Shown piece by piece: positions 8,303-18,751 of a stretch of DNA of 64,000 bases. The stretch lies in assembly GCA_000337115.1 (NCBI GenBank), contig AOIR01000039.1, positions 1-64,000 on the forward strand, written 5' to 3'. Within the stretch, counting starts at the first letter, position 1; each line of letters opens with the position of its first letter. A program made the translations under genes and the position numbers. The notes under the pieces were generated by a model that saw nothing but the letters and a program-made list of their open reading frames with translations, had not been told where the DNA came from and did no database searches. The DNA is from Natrinema thermotolerans DSM 11552. Lineage in GTDB: Archaea > Halobacteriota > Halobacteria > Halobacteriales > Natrialbaceae.

Positions 8303-8956
8303 TTAGGCGTCGTCGCTTTCGGTGGCGTTCTCGTCGCCGCTTTCGGTCTCGTTTCCGGTTCCGTCGTCCTCGGTGTCGGCGTCGCCGAACGCGAGCGTGA
8401 CGTCCGCGTCGTCGCCGTCGATCTCGACGTCGTCCTCGGTTTCGTCGCCCTCGTTCTCGGCGGAGACGGTGTACTCGCCGTCCTCGAGGTCCTCGAACTC
8501 GACCTCGCCGTCACCGTCGGTCTCGTCCTCCATCGGGAACGCCGTGCCCTCGCCGTCCGTGGTCGTCTCGTTGCCCGTTCCGCCGTCCTCGGTCTCGTTA
8601 TCGGACTCGTTTTCCATGCCACCGGCGTCGGTTTCGTTGTCCGACTCGTTGCCCATCGCATCGTCCGTCCCGTTGTCCGACTCGTTCTCCGTTCCACCGG
8701 CCTCGTCGTCCATGTCGCCCATACCGGCCTGCTCGAGCGTGACGGTCGCGCCTTCGACCGGGCCGTCGTCGCCCTCGACCGTGACCGTCAGCGTATACGT
8801 GTCGTCGCCGTTCCCGTCGGTGCCCGTCCCGTCGTCGGTATCGTTCGTCTCGTTGTCGTCGCCGGGGCCGCTGTTCGCACAGCCGGCCAGCGCGGCGACG
8901 CCTGCGGTTCCGCTTGCAGCCACGAACGTCCGCCGGGTCAGTCGCTGATGGGACAT
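8303..8956 (-). CDS. Tat-exported acidic lipoprotein with a split beta-sandwich domain
   Basis: 217 residues. LTRRTFVAASGTAGVAALAGC is a twin-arginine signal ending in a lipobox (LAGC), so the mature protein is a lipid-anchored surface protein. Residues ~50-80 (TYTLTVTVEGDDGPVEGATV) and ~150-185 (GEVEFEDLEDGEYTVSAENE) look like the two halves of a Cna-B/carboxypeptidase-regulatory-like beta domain. Between them sits a ~70-residue low-complexity insert rich in Asn, Glu, Gly and Met with repeated NESDNxTxD-type units. Function unknown; probably a structural or binding cell-surface protein. Confidence 0.78.
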   Translation of the reverse strand: MSHQRLTRRTFVAASGTAGVAALAGCANSGPGDDNETNDTDDGTGTDGNGDDTYTLTVTVEGDDGPVEGATVTLEQAGMGDMDDEAGGTENESDNGTDDAMGNESDNETDAGGMENESDNETEDGGTGNETTTDGEGTAFPMEDETDGDGEVEFEDLEDGEYTVSAENEGDETEDDVEIDGDDADVTLAFGDADTEDDGTGNETESGDENATESDDA

Positions 8957-9200
8957 ATCCGTTCGTTGGACGGTCTCCCCGATCCGGATGTGGCCTGCAC
9001 CTGCTAGCCGTTAATTGCCTCTTGAACGCCACCCAGGGAACGATGACGGTCATCGGTTTCGGAACCCAACAGTCCGTTGTGAGACGAAACTGACGCCAGC
9101 GCCACTGCCCGCCCGACAGCACTGAACCGATTCGGTGGTGCGGGACTGTACGCGAGTCGGGTCCGGTGGGCCTTTTGCGGTCCCGACCCTACCACGGCGT

Positions 9201-9911
9201 ATGAAGATCCGGGGCGAGCGCGAGTGCAAGGAGTGTGGGACCCGCTGGTCGTATTACGAGACGGGCAGCGTCGGCTGTCCGGCCTGCGGGAGCCTCCGGA
9301 GCGTCGGCGTCGACGAGCGGACCGAACACACCGACTTGCGCGTGTCGTTCGACCTGACGCCGGTTCGAAACGCCATCGACGAGGCCGACACCAACGACCT
9401 CGCCGAGCGGGCCGGCGAACGCTGTCGCGAGTACGTCCGCCGCCGCGGGTTCGTCAACGCCGGTACCCTCCGGGACCTCGACGACACCTACCTCGCCGCG
9501 GCCGAGTTACTCCACGTCGCCGACATCGTCGGCCGGGAGATCCGCCTCGAGGACCGCGAGGAACTGTACTTCCTCGCCCTGCTCCGGGACGCTGATCAGG
9601 GCGAGCGGCCGCCCGTGGAGGACGTTCCATCAACGCTGCGGGCGGCCCGTGGGCTCGCCTACGCCGACGCCGTCCGGGAGTACCGACGCGACGTTCGCAC
9701 CTGGGCCGCGGACCGCGACCTGACCGCCAGCGAACGGCAGGCCCTCGAGACGCTTGGCGAACACGTCAAGCGGATCCGGATGCTCGATGGCGACGTCGAG
9801 CCCCGAACCGCCGAACGCCTCGTCGAGGCGACGCGCGACCTGGCAAACGGGCTCCGCGGCGACGAGTTCGCCTTCTCACAGGCCCAGGAGCGACTGGACG
9901 CCCTCGAGTGA
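9201..9911 (+). CDS. zinc-ribbon conserved haloarchaeal protein (DUF7117-like)
   Basis: 236 residues from ATG 9201. The N-terminus has a zinc ribbon, two CxxC knuckles: ECKECG (Cys9, Cys12) and GCPACGS (Cys26, Cys29). The rest is helical and acidic (for example DLAERAGERCREYVRRRGFV, ELLHVADIVGREIRLEDREE), with a C-terminal region of predicted helices to residue 236. Found widely in haloarchaea without a known role; a nucleic-acid or protein-binding role is a guess from the zinc ribbon. Confidence 0.75.
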   Translation: MKIRGERECKECGTRWSYYETGSVGCPACGSLRSVGVDERTEHTDLRVSFDLTPVRNAIDEADTNDLAERAGERCREYVRRRGFVNAGTLRDLDDTYLAAAELLHVADIVGREIRLEDREELYFLALLRDADQGERPPVEDVPSTLRAARGLAYADAVREYRRDVRTWAADRDLTASERQALETLGEHVKRIRMLDGDVEPRTAERLVEATRDLANGLRGDEFAFSQAQERLDALE

Positions 9912-10096
9912 CGCGGGCCGAACCCGATCGGGTCGCCGACCGCATTCGGGCACTGCCGGCGACCGCGTCGAAGACCGAATCGAATGGCGGCCGGCAACAA
10001 CCGTCGGTCCGAATCTTTTCATTCTTATAGGATCCCCCAATTATTGCCAGACGAACGCAGCGACGGCCCTGCCCGAACTCGCTCTCCCGGTGTCGA

Positions 10097-10116
10097 CCGC
10101 CGGTTCGAACCGGCGG
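10097..10116. promoter_or_regulatory. 20-bp perfect palindrome upstream of OPT transporter
   Basis: CCGCCGGTTCGAACCGGCGG is self-complementary over all 20 bp. It lies in the 350-bp gene-free stretch 9912-10261, about 75 bp downstream of a TATA-like TTCTTATAG (10021-10029), 146 bp before the transporter ATG. Possible operator or 5'-UTR hairpin. Confidence 0.4.
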
Positions 10117-10229
10117 CCGGTCAGGAACCGACCCTCCGAGATCGGCTCGGAACGCGCTCGGTCTGTCGATCCCTCCCCGCTGGACGAGCCGACTGTCGGC
10201 ACCTGAGACGGCGCTCGAGCGGCACGGAA

Positions 10230-10249
10230 CGAACGGACGCGGCCGTTCG
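10230..10249. promoter_or_regulatory. inverted repeat at the OPT transporter promoter
   Basis: CGAACGG (10230-10236) and CCGTTCG (10243-10249) form a perfect inverted repeat with a 6-bp spacer. Its centre is 22.5 bp before the ATG at 10262, where a leaderless promoter's TATA/initiator region would be, so a protein bound here could repress transcription. Confidence 0.4.
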
Positions 10250-10261
10250 CTGCAATCGACT

Positions 10262-12244
<1,983 letters not shown>

Positions 12245-12278
12245 TCGAGCCCGACACGACGACCGAGAACGTCGCCAC

Positions 12279-12644
12279 ATGACCGAACACGGCCCGACCG
12301 CGGTTCCGAGACGCGACGCCGACGACTGGGAGGTAACGACCGTCGATGGCGAGCCACGGGTCACGATCCACTGGACGAAGCGGCCACACAACCGGCTCGA
12401 TCGGTTCCTGTTCGATCTCCTCGGGACCGATCGGGAGCGGGAACTCGAGCTAGATCCCGTCGGGACGACCGTGTGGCGACACTGCGACGGCGACCACACC
12501 GTTGCGGAGATCGCCGAGCGCGTCGCGGCGTCTCACGACGCCGACCGTGTCGCTCCCGTCGACGAGACGCTCGCGCACTTCCTCATGCAACTCGAGGAAC
12601 GGGGCCTCGTCCGGTTCGAAGCGAGCGGAGCGCCCGGGGAGTGA
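12279..12644 (+). CDS. PqqD-like protein (peptide-recognition fold)
   Basis: 121 residues with the winged-helix PqqD/RRE architecture: a beta hairpin (RVTIHWTKRPHNRLDRFLF), then LDPVGTTVWRHCDGDHTVAE, IAERVAASHD and the helix VDETLAHFLMQLEERGLVRF. In PQQ and other RiPP pathways PqqD presents the precursor peptide to a radical-SAM enzyme. Here there is no pqqA/pqqE nearby; the neighbour is the OPT transporter 34 bp upstream, probably the same transcript. Alternative: a PqqD-fold protein with an unrelated binding role. Confidence 0.82.
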   Translation: MTEHGPTAVPRRDADDWEVTTVDGEPRVTIHWTKRPHNRLDRFLFDLLGTDRERELELDPVGTTVWRHCDGDHTVAEIAERVAASHDADRVAPVDETLAHFLMQLEERGLVRFEASGAPGE

Positions 12645-12710
12645 GTCACGCCGGACTCGAGGGGATCGTCGACCGGGAAAAAGACTGTCAGCGAGTCGAC
12701 CCGGACCCGT

Positions 12711-13604
12711 TCAGGGAAGGTCGACGTCGACGTCTTCCTGCAGGCCGGCGGCTTTGACAGTGTTGTACAGCAGCATGGCGCGGGTCATCGGCCCGACGCC
12801 GCCGGGGACAGGGGTAATCGCGCTGGCTTTTGCCTTGGCGCTCTCGAACTCGACGTCGCCGACGAGTTCGTATCCCTTGTCGTTGTCAGCGTCGACCCGG
12901 TTGACGCCGACGTCGATGACGACCGTGCCCTCAGAGAGCATCGACCCGTCGACGAGTTCGGGGACGCCGGCGGCCGCGACGACGATATCGGCGCTACGGG
13001 TCTTCGCGGCGAGGTCGTCCGTGCGGGAGTGACAGACCGTCACCGTTGCGTTGCCGTCCTCGGCCTTCTGGATCAGCAGGTTCGCCAGCGGCTTCCCGAC
13101 GATGTCCGAGCGGCCGACGATCGTCACGTCCTTGCCCTCGGTGTCGACGCCGGCCGACTCGAGGAGCTTCTGCACGCCGTGGGGGGTACAAGGACGGAAC
13201 CGGGCGTCGCCGGCGACGAGTCGGCCGACGTTCTCGGGGTGGAAGCCGTCGACGTCCTTCGCGGGATCGACCCGGCGGATCACGTTGCGGTAGTCGACGT
13301 GGTCCGGAACCGGGGCCTGCACGATGTAGCCGTGGACGTCGTCGTTTTCGTTGAGGTCGGCGATGGTGTCGAACAGTTCCTCGGGCGGGGCGTCGCCGTC
13401 GACGTCGACGTGGTGGCTCTCGATGCCGACCTCCTCGCAGTCGCGCTGTTTCATGTTCACGTAGGTCTGGCTCGCGGGGTCGTCGCCCATGAGAACGGTC
13501 GCCAGTCCCGGCCGCGCGTCCGCATCGGCGAGTCGCTCGATCGACTCGGTCAGCTCGTCTCGGATCTCGCTCGCCACGGCGTTGCCGTCGATGATCTCGG
13601 TCAT
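12711..13604 (-). CDS. folD: methylene-THF dehydrogenase / methenyl-THF cyclohydrolase
   Basis: 297 residues. Interconverts 5,10-methylene- and 10-formyl-THF with NADP, supplying one-carbon units to purine synthesis. Motifs: SQTYVNMKQRDCEEVGI (catalytic Lys), DGFHPENVGRL, PCTPHGVQKLLE and VGRSDIVGKPLANLL (NADP-binding loop), VIDVGVNRV and TPVPGGVGPMTRAML at the C-terminal end. Same strand as the hydrolase and glyA to its right; glyA is a functional partner because it makes methylene-THF. Confidence 0.97.
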   Translation of the reverse strand: MTEIIDGNAVASEIRDELTESIERLADADARPGLATVLMGDDPASQTYVNMKQRDCEEVGIESHHVDVDGDAPPEELFDTIADLNENDDVHGYIVQAPVPDHVDYRNVIRRVDPAKDVDGFHPENVGRLVAGDARFRPCTPHGVQKLLESAGVDTEGKDVTIVGRSDIVGKPLANLLIQKAEDGNATVTVCHSRTDDLAAKTRSADIVVAAAGVPELVDGSMLSEGTVVIDVGVNRVDADNDKGYELVGDVEFESAKAKASAITPVPGGVGPMTRAMLLYNTVKAAGLQEDVDVDLP

Positions 13605-13699
13605 TACTCGAGTGGGCGGCCGCGAGACTCATTAATCCCCGGATCCGTGCCCAGAACGAGCCTAGAACTCTCCTGAATATGCACGTTCGTGAACACTCC

Positions 13700-14512
13700 T
13701 CAGAACCGCTCGTCGAGGAACGACCGGATCGCCTCGTTCGTCTCGTCGGGCCCCTCGAGGTTCGAGGTGTGGCCAGCCTCCGGGATCAGTTCCATCTCGG
13801 CGTCGGGCAGTTCCTCGAGCATCGGCTCGGCCTGTGCGGGTGCGATCGAGGGGTCTTCCTCGCCGTGGACGATCAGGACCGGCACGTCGATCTCCGAGAG
13901 CCGGTCGGTCACGTCCTCGCGGCCGAGCCACGAGTTGAGTTCGTAGTGGACCGCTCGGCCGGGATAGGTGGCCCAGCGATCCACCCACGCCTCGACGAGT
14001 TCGGGGGTTTCCTCGTGGGTCGTCTCGCCGAACAGTTCGGCAGTCGAGCCCTCCGCGATCTCGCGGGGCATCGGCTCGAGGGTGTCCTCATAGGGTTCGA
14101 CGAGGGCCTCGTACTCCGCCCGCTCGTCCTCGGGATGGGGCGTCGCCATCGAATCGATCAGGATCAGTCCGTCGACCCGCTCGGGATACTCGAGGGCAAA
14201 GCGCAGCCCCATGAACCCGCCCATCGACATGCCGGCGATGACGGCGCTGTCCTCGCCGATCCCGTCGAGCAGTGCGTCGCAGTCGTCCGCGAGATCCCAC
14301 AGGTCGTAGCCCGGTGCGTACCGGTCGGTCCGGGCCCGGAGGTCGTAGGCGACCGCCCGATACTCGTCTCGCAGCGCCTCGAGCTGGGGCGCGAACATCG
14401 TCCGGTCCATCAACGTCCCATGGGCGAAGACGACGGGCTGTCCCTCGCCGACATCGGTCGTGAGCGCGTCGGTTCTGGCGCGGTACATCGCCGTCGCCGT
14501 TTCATCACTCAT
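13700..14512 (-). CDS. alpha/beta-fold hydrolase
   Basis: 270 residues from the ATG at 14512. The triad is visible: nucleophile Ser in AGMSMGGFMG, acid in LIVHGEEDPSIA, and His in PEAGHTSNLEGPDE; the oxyanion strand is VVFAHGTLMDRTMF. Size and motif order fit small-molecule ester/lactone hydrolases such as 3-oxoadipate enol-lactonase relatives, but the substrate cannot be read from the sequence. The upstream alternative ATG (14527) would add only five residues. Confidence 0.9.
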   Translation of the reverse strand: MSDETATAMYRARTDALTTDVGEGQPVVFAHGTLMDRTMFAPQLEALRDEYRAVAYDLRARTDRYAPGYDLWDLADDCDALLDGIGEDSAVIAGMSMGGFMGLRFALEYPERVDGLILIDSMATPHPEDERAEYEALVEPYEDTLEPMPREIAEGSTAELFGETTHEETPELVEAWVDRWATYPGRAVHYELNSWLGREDVTDRLSEIDVPVLIVHGEEDPSIAPAQAEPMLEELPDAEMELIPEAGHTSNLEGPDETNEAIRSFLDERF

Positions 14513-14710
14513 GCTACCAACCCACATTAGTAAGTGACAAAAGGTATTCGGTCCGACGCGATCCCGCTCGAAACGGACGGCGGCCGGCGACGCGAGGGCG
14601 AGTACAACGCGGTCGCGGATCTCGACAGCCTCGAGCCTGTAGGAAGAACGCGCCGAAAAACGGGAGAACGGTGGTCGAGTCCGGATCGACCGAGTCGACG
14701 CGGTCGTCGA

Positions 14711-15958
14711 CTACTCGTAGAGCGGGTTGGCGTCGCAGAGGTCGGCGACCTCGGCGCGGACGTCCTCGATGACGGCTTCGTCTTCGGGAGCGTCGATGAC
14801 ACGGGCGATCAGATCACCGACTTTCCGGCAGTCGTCCTCGTCGAAGCCACGGGTCGTCAGCGCCGGCGTGCCGGCGCGGATCCCACTGGGGTTAAACGGC
14901 GAGCGCGTCTCGCCGGGGACGGTGTTCCCGTTGAGGACGATGCCGGCCTCCTCCAGGGCCTCCTCGGCGTCGCCGCCGGACGTGTCGGGATGGCTCTCGC
15001 GCAGGTCGACGAGGACGAGGTGGTTGTCGGTGCCCTCCGAGACCAGCGAGAAGCCGTTCTCGGAGAGGCTCTCACCGAGCGCCTTCGCGTTCGCGACCGT
15101 CTGCTCGGCGTACTCGGTGAATGCGGGCTGGAGCGCCTCCTTGAAGCCGACGGCCTTGCCGGCGACGTTGTGCATCAGCGGGCCGCCCTGGCCGCCGGGG
15201 AAGACGGCCGCGTCGATGTCGTCGGCGTACTCCTCGTCGCACATGACGATGCCGCCGCGACCGGCGCGGATCGTCTTGTGGGTCGAGCCGGTGACGAAGT
15301 CCACGATGCCGACCGGCGAGGGGTGGACGCCCGCGGCGACGAGTCCGGTGATGTGGGCGATGTCCGCGAGGTGGTAGGCGCCGACGTCGTCGGCGGCCGC
15401 CTGGATGCGTTCGAAGTCGATCTCGCGCGGGTAGGCGGAGTAGCCCGAGACGATGATGTCGGGGTCGAACTCGGCGGCGTGGTCCGCGAGGTCGTCGTAG
15501 TCGATGTAGCCCGTCTCCGGGTCGACTTCGTACTGTTCGACCTCGTAGAGCTGCCCTGTGAAATTCGCCGGGTGACCGTGACTGAGGTGGCCGCCGTGGT
15601 TGAGATCCAGCGACAGGATCTTGTCGCCGGGCTCGAGCATCGCGAAGTAAACCGCCTGGTTTGCCTGCGTGCCCGCGTGGGGCTGTACGTTGACGTGGTC
15701 GGCACCGAACAGCTCCGTCGCGCGTTCGATCGCGAGTTCCTCGACTTCGTCGGCGTACTCACAGCCGCCGTAGTAGCGCTCGCCGGGGTAGCCCTCGGCG
15801 TACTTGTTGGTCAGGGCGCTGCCCTGCGCGTCGATGACGGCCTCACTGGCGTGGTTCTCGCTGGCGATCATCTGGAGCGTCTCGCGCTGGCGATCGACCT
15901 CGCCCTCGAGCGCGTCGGCGACGGCGGGATCGACGTCCCGTACCTTGTCGTGGTCCAT
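14711..15958 (-). CDS. glyA: serine hydroxymethyltransferase
   Basis: 415 residues from the ATG at 15958. PLP enzyme that converts serine + THF to glycine + methylene-THF. Visible: LQMIASENHASEAV, NKYAEGYPGERYYGG, NVQPHAGTQANQAVY, HVADIAH-like HLADIAHITGLVAAG, and the PLP-lysine segment TGSTHKTIRAGRGG. A longer reading frame to 16255 exists but lacks haloarchaeal character and conservation with SHMT. Functionally linked to folD and thyA in this window. Confidence 0.97.
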   Translation of the reverse strand: MDHDKVRDVDPAVADALEGEVDRQRETLQMIASENHASEAVIDAQGSALTNKYAEGYPGERYYGGCEYADEVEELAIERATELFGADHVNVQPHAGTQANQAVYFAMLEPGDKILSLDLNHGGHLSHGHPANFTGQLYEVEQYEVDPETGYIDYDDLADHAAEFDPDIIVSGYSAYPREIDFERIQAAADDVGAYHLADIAHITGLVAAGVHPSPVGIVDFVTGSTHKTIRAGRGGIVMCDEEYADDIDAAVFPGGQGGPLMHNVAGKAVGFKEALQPAFTEYAEQTVANAKALGESLSENGFSLVSEGTDNHLVLVDLRESHPDTSGGDAEEALEEAGIVLNGNTVPGETRSPFNPSGIRAGTPALTTRGFDEDDCRKVGDLIARVIDAPEDEAVIEDVRAEVADLCDANPLYE

Positions 15959-16106
15959 GTTCGAAGTGGGGACTGGCGGCCGCATAAGTGTACCTTTCCT
16001 CGGTAATACGCGCCGCAATACCGGCTGCCGGCGACCGGCCCCTGCCCTTCGACCGGCCGGGTTTGTGACGATATCACGCCCCGATACAACTAACTTGTCG
16101 GAGTGA

Positions 16107-16124
16107 CATTCAGCCAACTGAATG
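16107..16124. promoter_or_regulatory. inverted repeat ending in the CHAT gene start codon
   Basis: CATTCAG (16107-16113), spacer CCAA, CTGAATG (16118-16124): perfect 7+4+7 inverted repeat whose last three bases are the ATG of the CHAT gene. It could be a repressor site at the transcription start or a hairpin that hides the start codon if the transcript begins upstream. Confidence 0.5.
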
Positions 16125-18260
16125 ATAGAGTGGGCGGTAGACGGCGACACCCTCCACGTCACCGACGCGGACAACGCCGAGCTGACGGTCACCGGTGACG
16201 AACTCGTCGTCGACGGCTCCGGGGAAGACATCCCGCGCCCGGTCGACGACACCATCGTCGTGACGACTGACGAACTCCGGTTCCCGCACGCGGTCGTCTA
16301 CGCGTTCTCGGTTGGCGTCGAGGACGGTCACGAACTCGACCCCAGCGGCGAGCCCCTCCCGTTGTCCCCCGACGAGTACGTCGTCGATATCGATACGGAG
16401 ATCAAGTCCTATCTGCGGTTCTCGGGGGCCGCGACGATCGCGAAGACCGACGATTACGAGGAGATCGTCGTCTCCTTCCCCGAGCGAACTCGGGTCATCT
16501 TCGGAGTCCGGTGCCGACACGAGTTCCCCGCCGGAACGATCACCGTCCCCGACTCCCCGCCGGCGATCGCGGAGGCCATCACCCACATGGCCGGCTCGCA
16601 CAAAACCGACGGCCCGGATCGGAGCTATCCGACGCTCCGGGGCCACCCCTCGTTGATCGAACGCGGGACCGAACTCAAGATTCCCGACTGTCTCCGGGTC
16701 GCAACCCCTGATCACGGGATCGAACTCGTCGTCCCGCCCGACTACGAGTCGCTGTTCGTCACGGCACCGCTGGCGTACTACTTGCAGGCGACCGTTCGGA
16801 CGACCGACGAAGTCCTTGGAACCCACACCGGCGCAGCCCCCAACCGACCGCGGCTCCGCATTCCCGACCGAGGGATTGACGTCGAACTCGCCGCGATGCC
16901 CGACCTCGAGGGCGACGTCGAGCGGCTGCTCCGAAAGACCTTCTTCCTCGATTGCCTCGTTCGCAACGTCGGTCCCTACGGGACGGCCCTCGCGGAACGT
17001 AGCCTGCTCGAGGCCCTCGAACTCGACGCCGAGCGCCTGTACGACGCCGATCCGCGGGAGCGTCTCGCCGCGTATCTCGACGTGCCCTACGCGGCGATCA
17101 AGCATCGCCTCCCCGACTGGCATCTCTCGACGTACGTCGCACCCGAGTACGATAACGTCGAGACCCTGCCGTTCTTGCTCGACCGGCTGAGCATGGTCTA
17201 CACGCCACGAACCTCCGAACTCGAGGGCCAGGAACTCGTCGAGCGCTCGCTCGCGGACTTCTACCGGGGCGACGATCCCGGCCCGGCGCGGCAGATGCCG
17301 TCGGCCAAGTCCAGGGCCAGCGGTGGACAGGTGGCCTCGGTCGACATCGTCAAACCCGACCTCCGTAACGGTCGCACGCACGGCTGGCTCGCCGACGGCG
17401 TCCCGATCGACGTCTTCAAATCCGCTCCCGAGGCCTACCACAACCGCCTCGAGTTCCTCGAGCGGGCCAGCGACGCGACCTCGATCTGTGTCGTCCTCAA
17501 CGACCCGGAGATGGCCGGCGAACACGACGACGTCGCGGCGATCTACCGCCGGCGCTCCGAGGAGTTGTCGATGGACGTCACCGTCGCGGAGTCGCTCGAG
17601 ACGGCCGAACTGGCCCGTGTCTTCGAGGACGACCACGACTTCGTCCACTACATCGGCCACTGCGAGACCGGCGGCCTGTGCTGTCCCGACGGGACGCTTT
17701 CGGCCTCGAGCCTCGATCGCTGTAACGCCCAGACGTTCTTTCTCAACGCCTGTGGCTCCTACTACGAGGGCCGGTCGCTGATCGAGAAAGGCAGCGTCGC
17801 CGGCGCGGTTACGTTCACCAAGGTCCTCAACGATCACGCCGTCAAGGTCGGCTCGACGTTCGCCAAACTCCTCGTCCACGGGTTCAGCATCGAGCGCGCG
17901 ATGGGACTGGCTCGACGACGCATCATGATGGGCAAGGACTACGCCGTCGTCGGCGACGGCACCCACTCGCTGGTCCAGGGCGAACAGCGGCTCCCGACGA
18001 CCGCGACCCTCGAGGAACTCGAGGACGCAAGCGAGAAGGAGTACCTGCTGACCGTCGACTGTTACTCGACCCGGGCGACCGGCTCCTACTACTTCCCCCA
18101 CACCGAAACCAACGACTACGCCTACCTCTGTGGGAACGAGTCGAGTTTCACGCTCACGGCGTCGGAACTGGTGACGATGCTCAAAGAAACGGAGGCGTCG
18201 GTGATCTACGACGGGGACATCTACTGGTCGACGGAACTGTGGCCCCGCTTCGATCGCTGA
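16122..18260 (+). CDS. CHAT-domain (caspase-like) protein
   Basis: 712 residues. The C-terminal ~270 residues match the CHAT clan-CD protease fold: FVHYIGHCETGGLCCPDG carries the catalytic His (His513 in HYIGH), TFFLNACGSYYEG carries the nucleophile Cys (Cys544), followed by the usual SVAGAVTFTKVLNDHA and the helix ERAMGLARRRIMMGK. The first ~400 residues are a haloarchaeal-specific acidic region of unknown fold, no membrane segment. CHAT proteases in other organisms act as separases or as effectors of defence/cell-death systems; whether this one cleaves proteins is unproven. It stands alone, with an inverted repeat on its start codon and a long hairpin after its stop. Confidence 0.8.
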   Translation: MIEWAVDGDTLHVTDADNAELTVTGDELVVDGSGEDIPRPVDDTIVVTTDELRFPHAVVYAFSVGVEDGHELDPSGEPLPLSPDEYVVDIDTEIKSYLRFSGAATIAKTDDYEEIVVSFPERTRVIFGVRCRHEFPAGTITVPDSPPAIAEAITHMAGSHKTDGPDRSYPTLRGHPSLIERGTELKIPDCLRVATPDHGIELVVPPDYESLFVTAPLAYYLQATVRTTDEVLGTHTGAAPNRPRLRIPDRGIDVELAAMPDLEGDVERLLRKTFFLDCLVRNVGPYGTALAERSLLEALELDAERLYDADPRERLAAYLDVPYAAIKHRLPDWHLSTYVAPEYDNVETLPFLLDRLSMVYTPRTSELEGQELVERSLADFYRGDDPGPARQMPSAKSRASGGQVASVDIVKPDLRNGRTHGWLADGVPIDVFKSAPEAYHNRLEFLERASDATSICVVLNDPEMAGEHDDVAAIYRRRSEELSMDVTVAESLETAELARVFEDDHDFVHYIGHCETGGLCCPDGTLSASSLDRCNAQTFFLNACGSYYEGRSLIEKGSVAGAVTFTKVLNDHAVKVGSTFAKLLVHGFSIERAMGLARRRIMMGKDYAVVGDGTHSLVQGEQRLPTTATLEELEDASEKEYLLTVDCYSTRATGSYYFPHTETNDYAYLCGNESSFTLTASELVTMLKETEASVIYDGDIYWSTELWPRFDR

Positions 18261-18263
18261 CTC

Positions 18264-18337
18264 ATACGGTCTCCTGTCCGTCACTGCCGGTGGGACCGCG
18301 ACCCGCCCTGCGGTCCCACCGGGACAGCAAACCGTAT
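18264..18337. repeat. long nested hairpin after the CHAT gene
   Basis: Three nested perfect stems: ATACGGT (18264-18270) with ACCGTAT (18331-18337); CTGTC (18274-18278) with GACAG (18323-18327); CCGGTGGGACCG (18287-18298) with CGGTCCCACCGG (18311-18322). It begins 3 bp after the CHAT stop and ends on the stop of the small minus-strand ORF, so it may terminate both, or be a copy of a dispersed palindromic element. Confidence 0.7.
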
Positions 18338-18480
18338 CAGGGTCCGCCGTACGTACTCACGCGCTTTGCTTCGAGGGCCATCGCCGGCGGCGATCGGCCA
18401 CGAACGGTTCCCACCGTGGTTCGACCCCGTTCGGCCAGCTCGTGAACGACCCGCCACAGCCGATTGCGTGTAACTGCCAT
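18337..18480 (-). CDS. possible small basic protein (47 aa)
   Basis: Reads MAVTRNRLWRVVHELAERGR and ends EAKRVSTYGGP. Too short to recognise; one amphipathic helix, basic (unusual here). Support comes from context: the minus strand carries a TATA-like TTATATAC at about 18508-18516, ~30 bp before the ATG, as for leaderless haloarchaeal genes, and the stop coincides with the base of the large hairpin. Could be a regulator fragment or spurious. Confidence 0.35.
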   Translation of the reverse strand: MAVTRNRLWRVVHELAERGRTTVGTVRGRSPPAMALEAKRVSTYGGP

Positions 18481-18751
18481 ACGATACTGTAATACATCGA
18501 TGCGTGTATATAATTATTGCCGACAGTATTCAACCCCATAATAAGACGCGGTACCGATCGGGCCGGCATCGCGACCACCGCTGCCCCTGCCCCCAGTTCC
18601 ACCCGGAAGTCGACAACGACCATCCGTATTTCGTCGGCGAACTAACGAGATATGGGACAAAAATTACCGGTTCAGGCGCGCAGCCAACTGTTCTGCTGTG
18701 CAAACGGCCACCAAAATTAAGTACCGAGCTATCGATTACTTCTGTATAGGC

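Noticed and set aside
16110..18284. 724-residue minus-strand open frame antisense to the CHAT gene
   Set aside because: It mirrors the codon bias of the plus-strand gene, has no family signature, and the opposite strand has clear catalytic motifs. Long antisense frames are expected in this GC-rich DNA.
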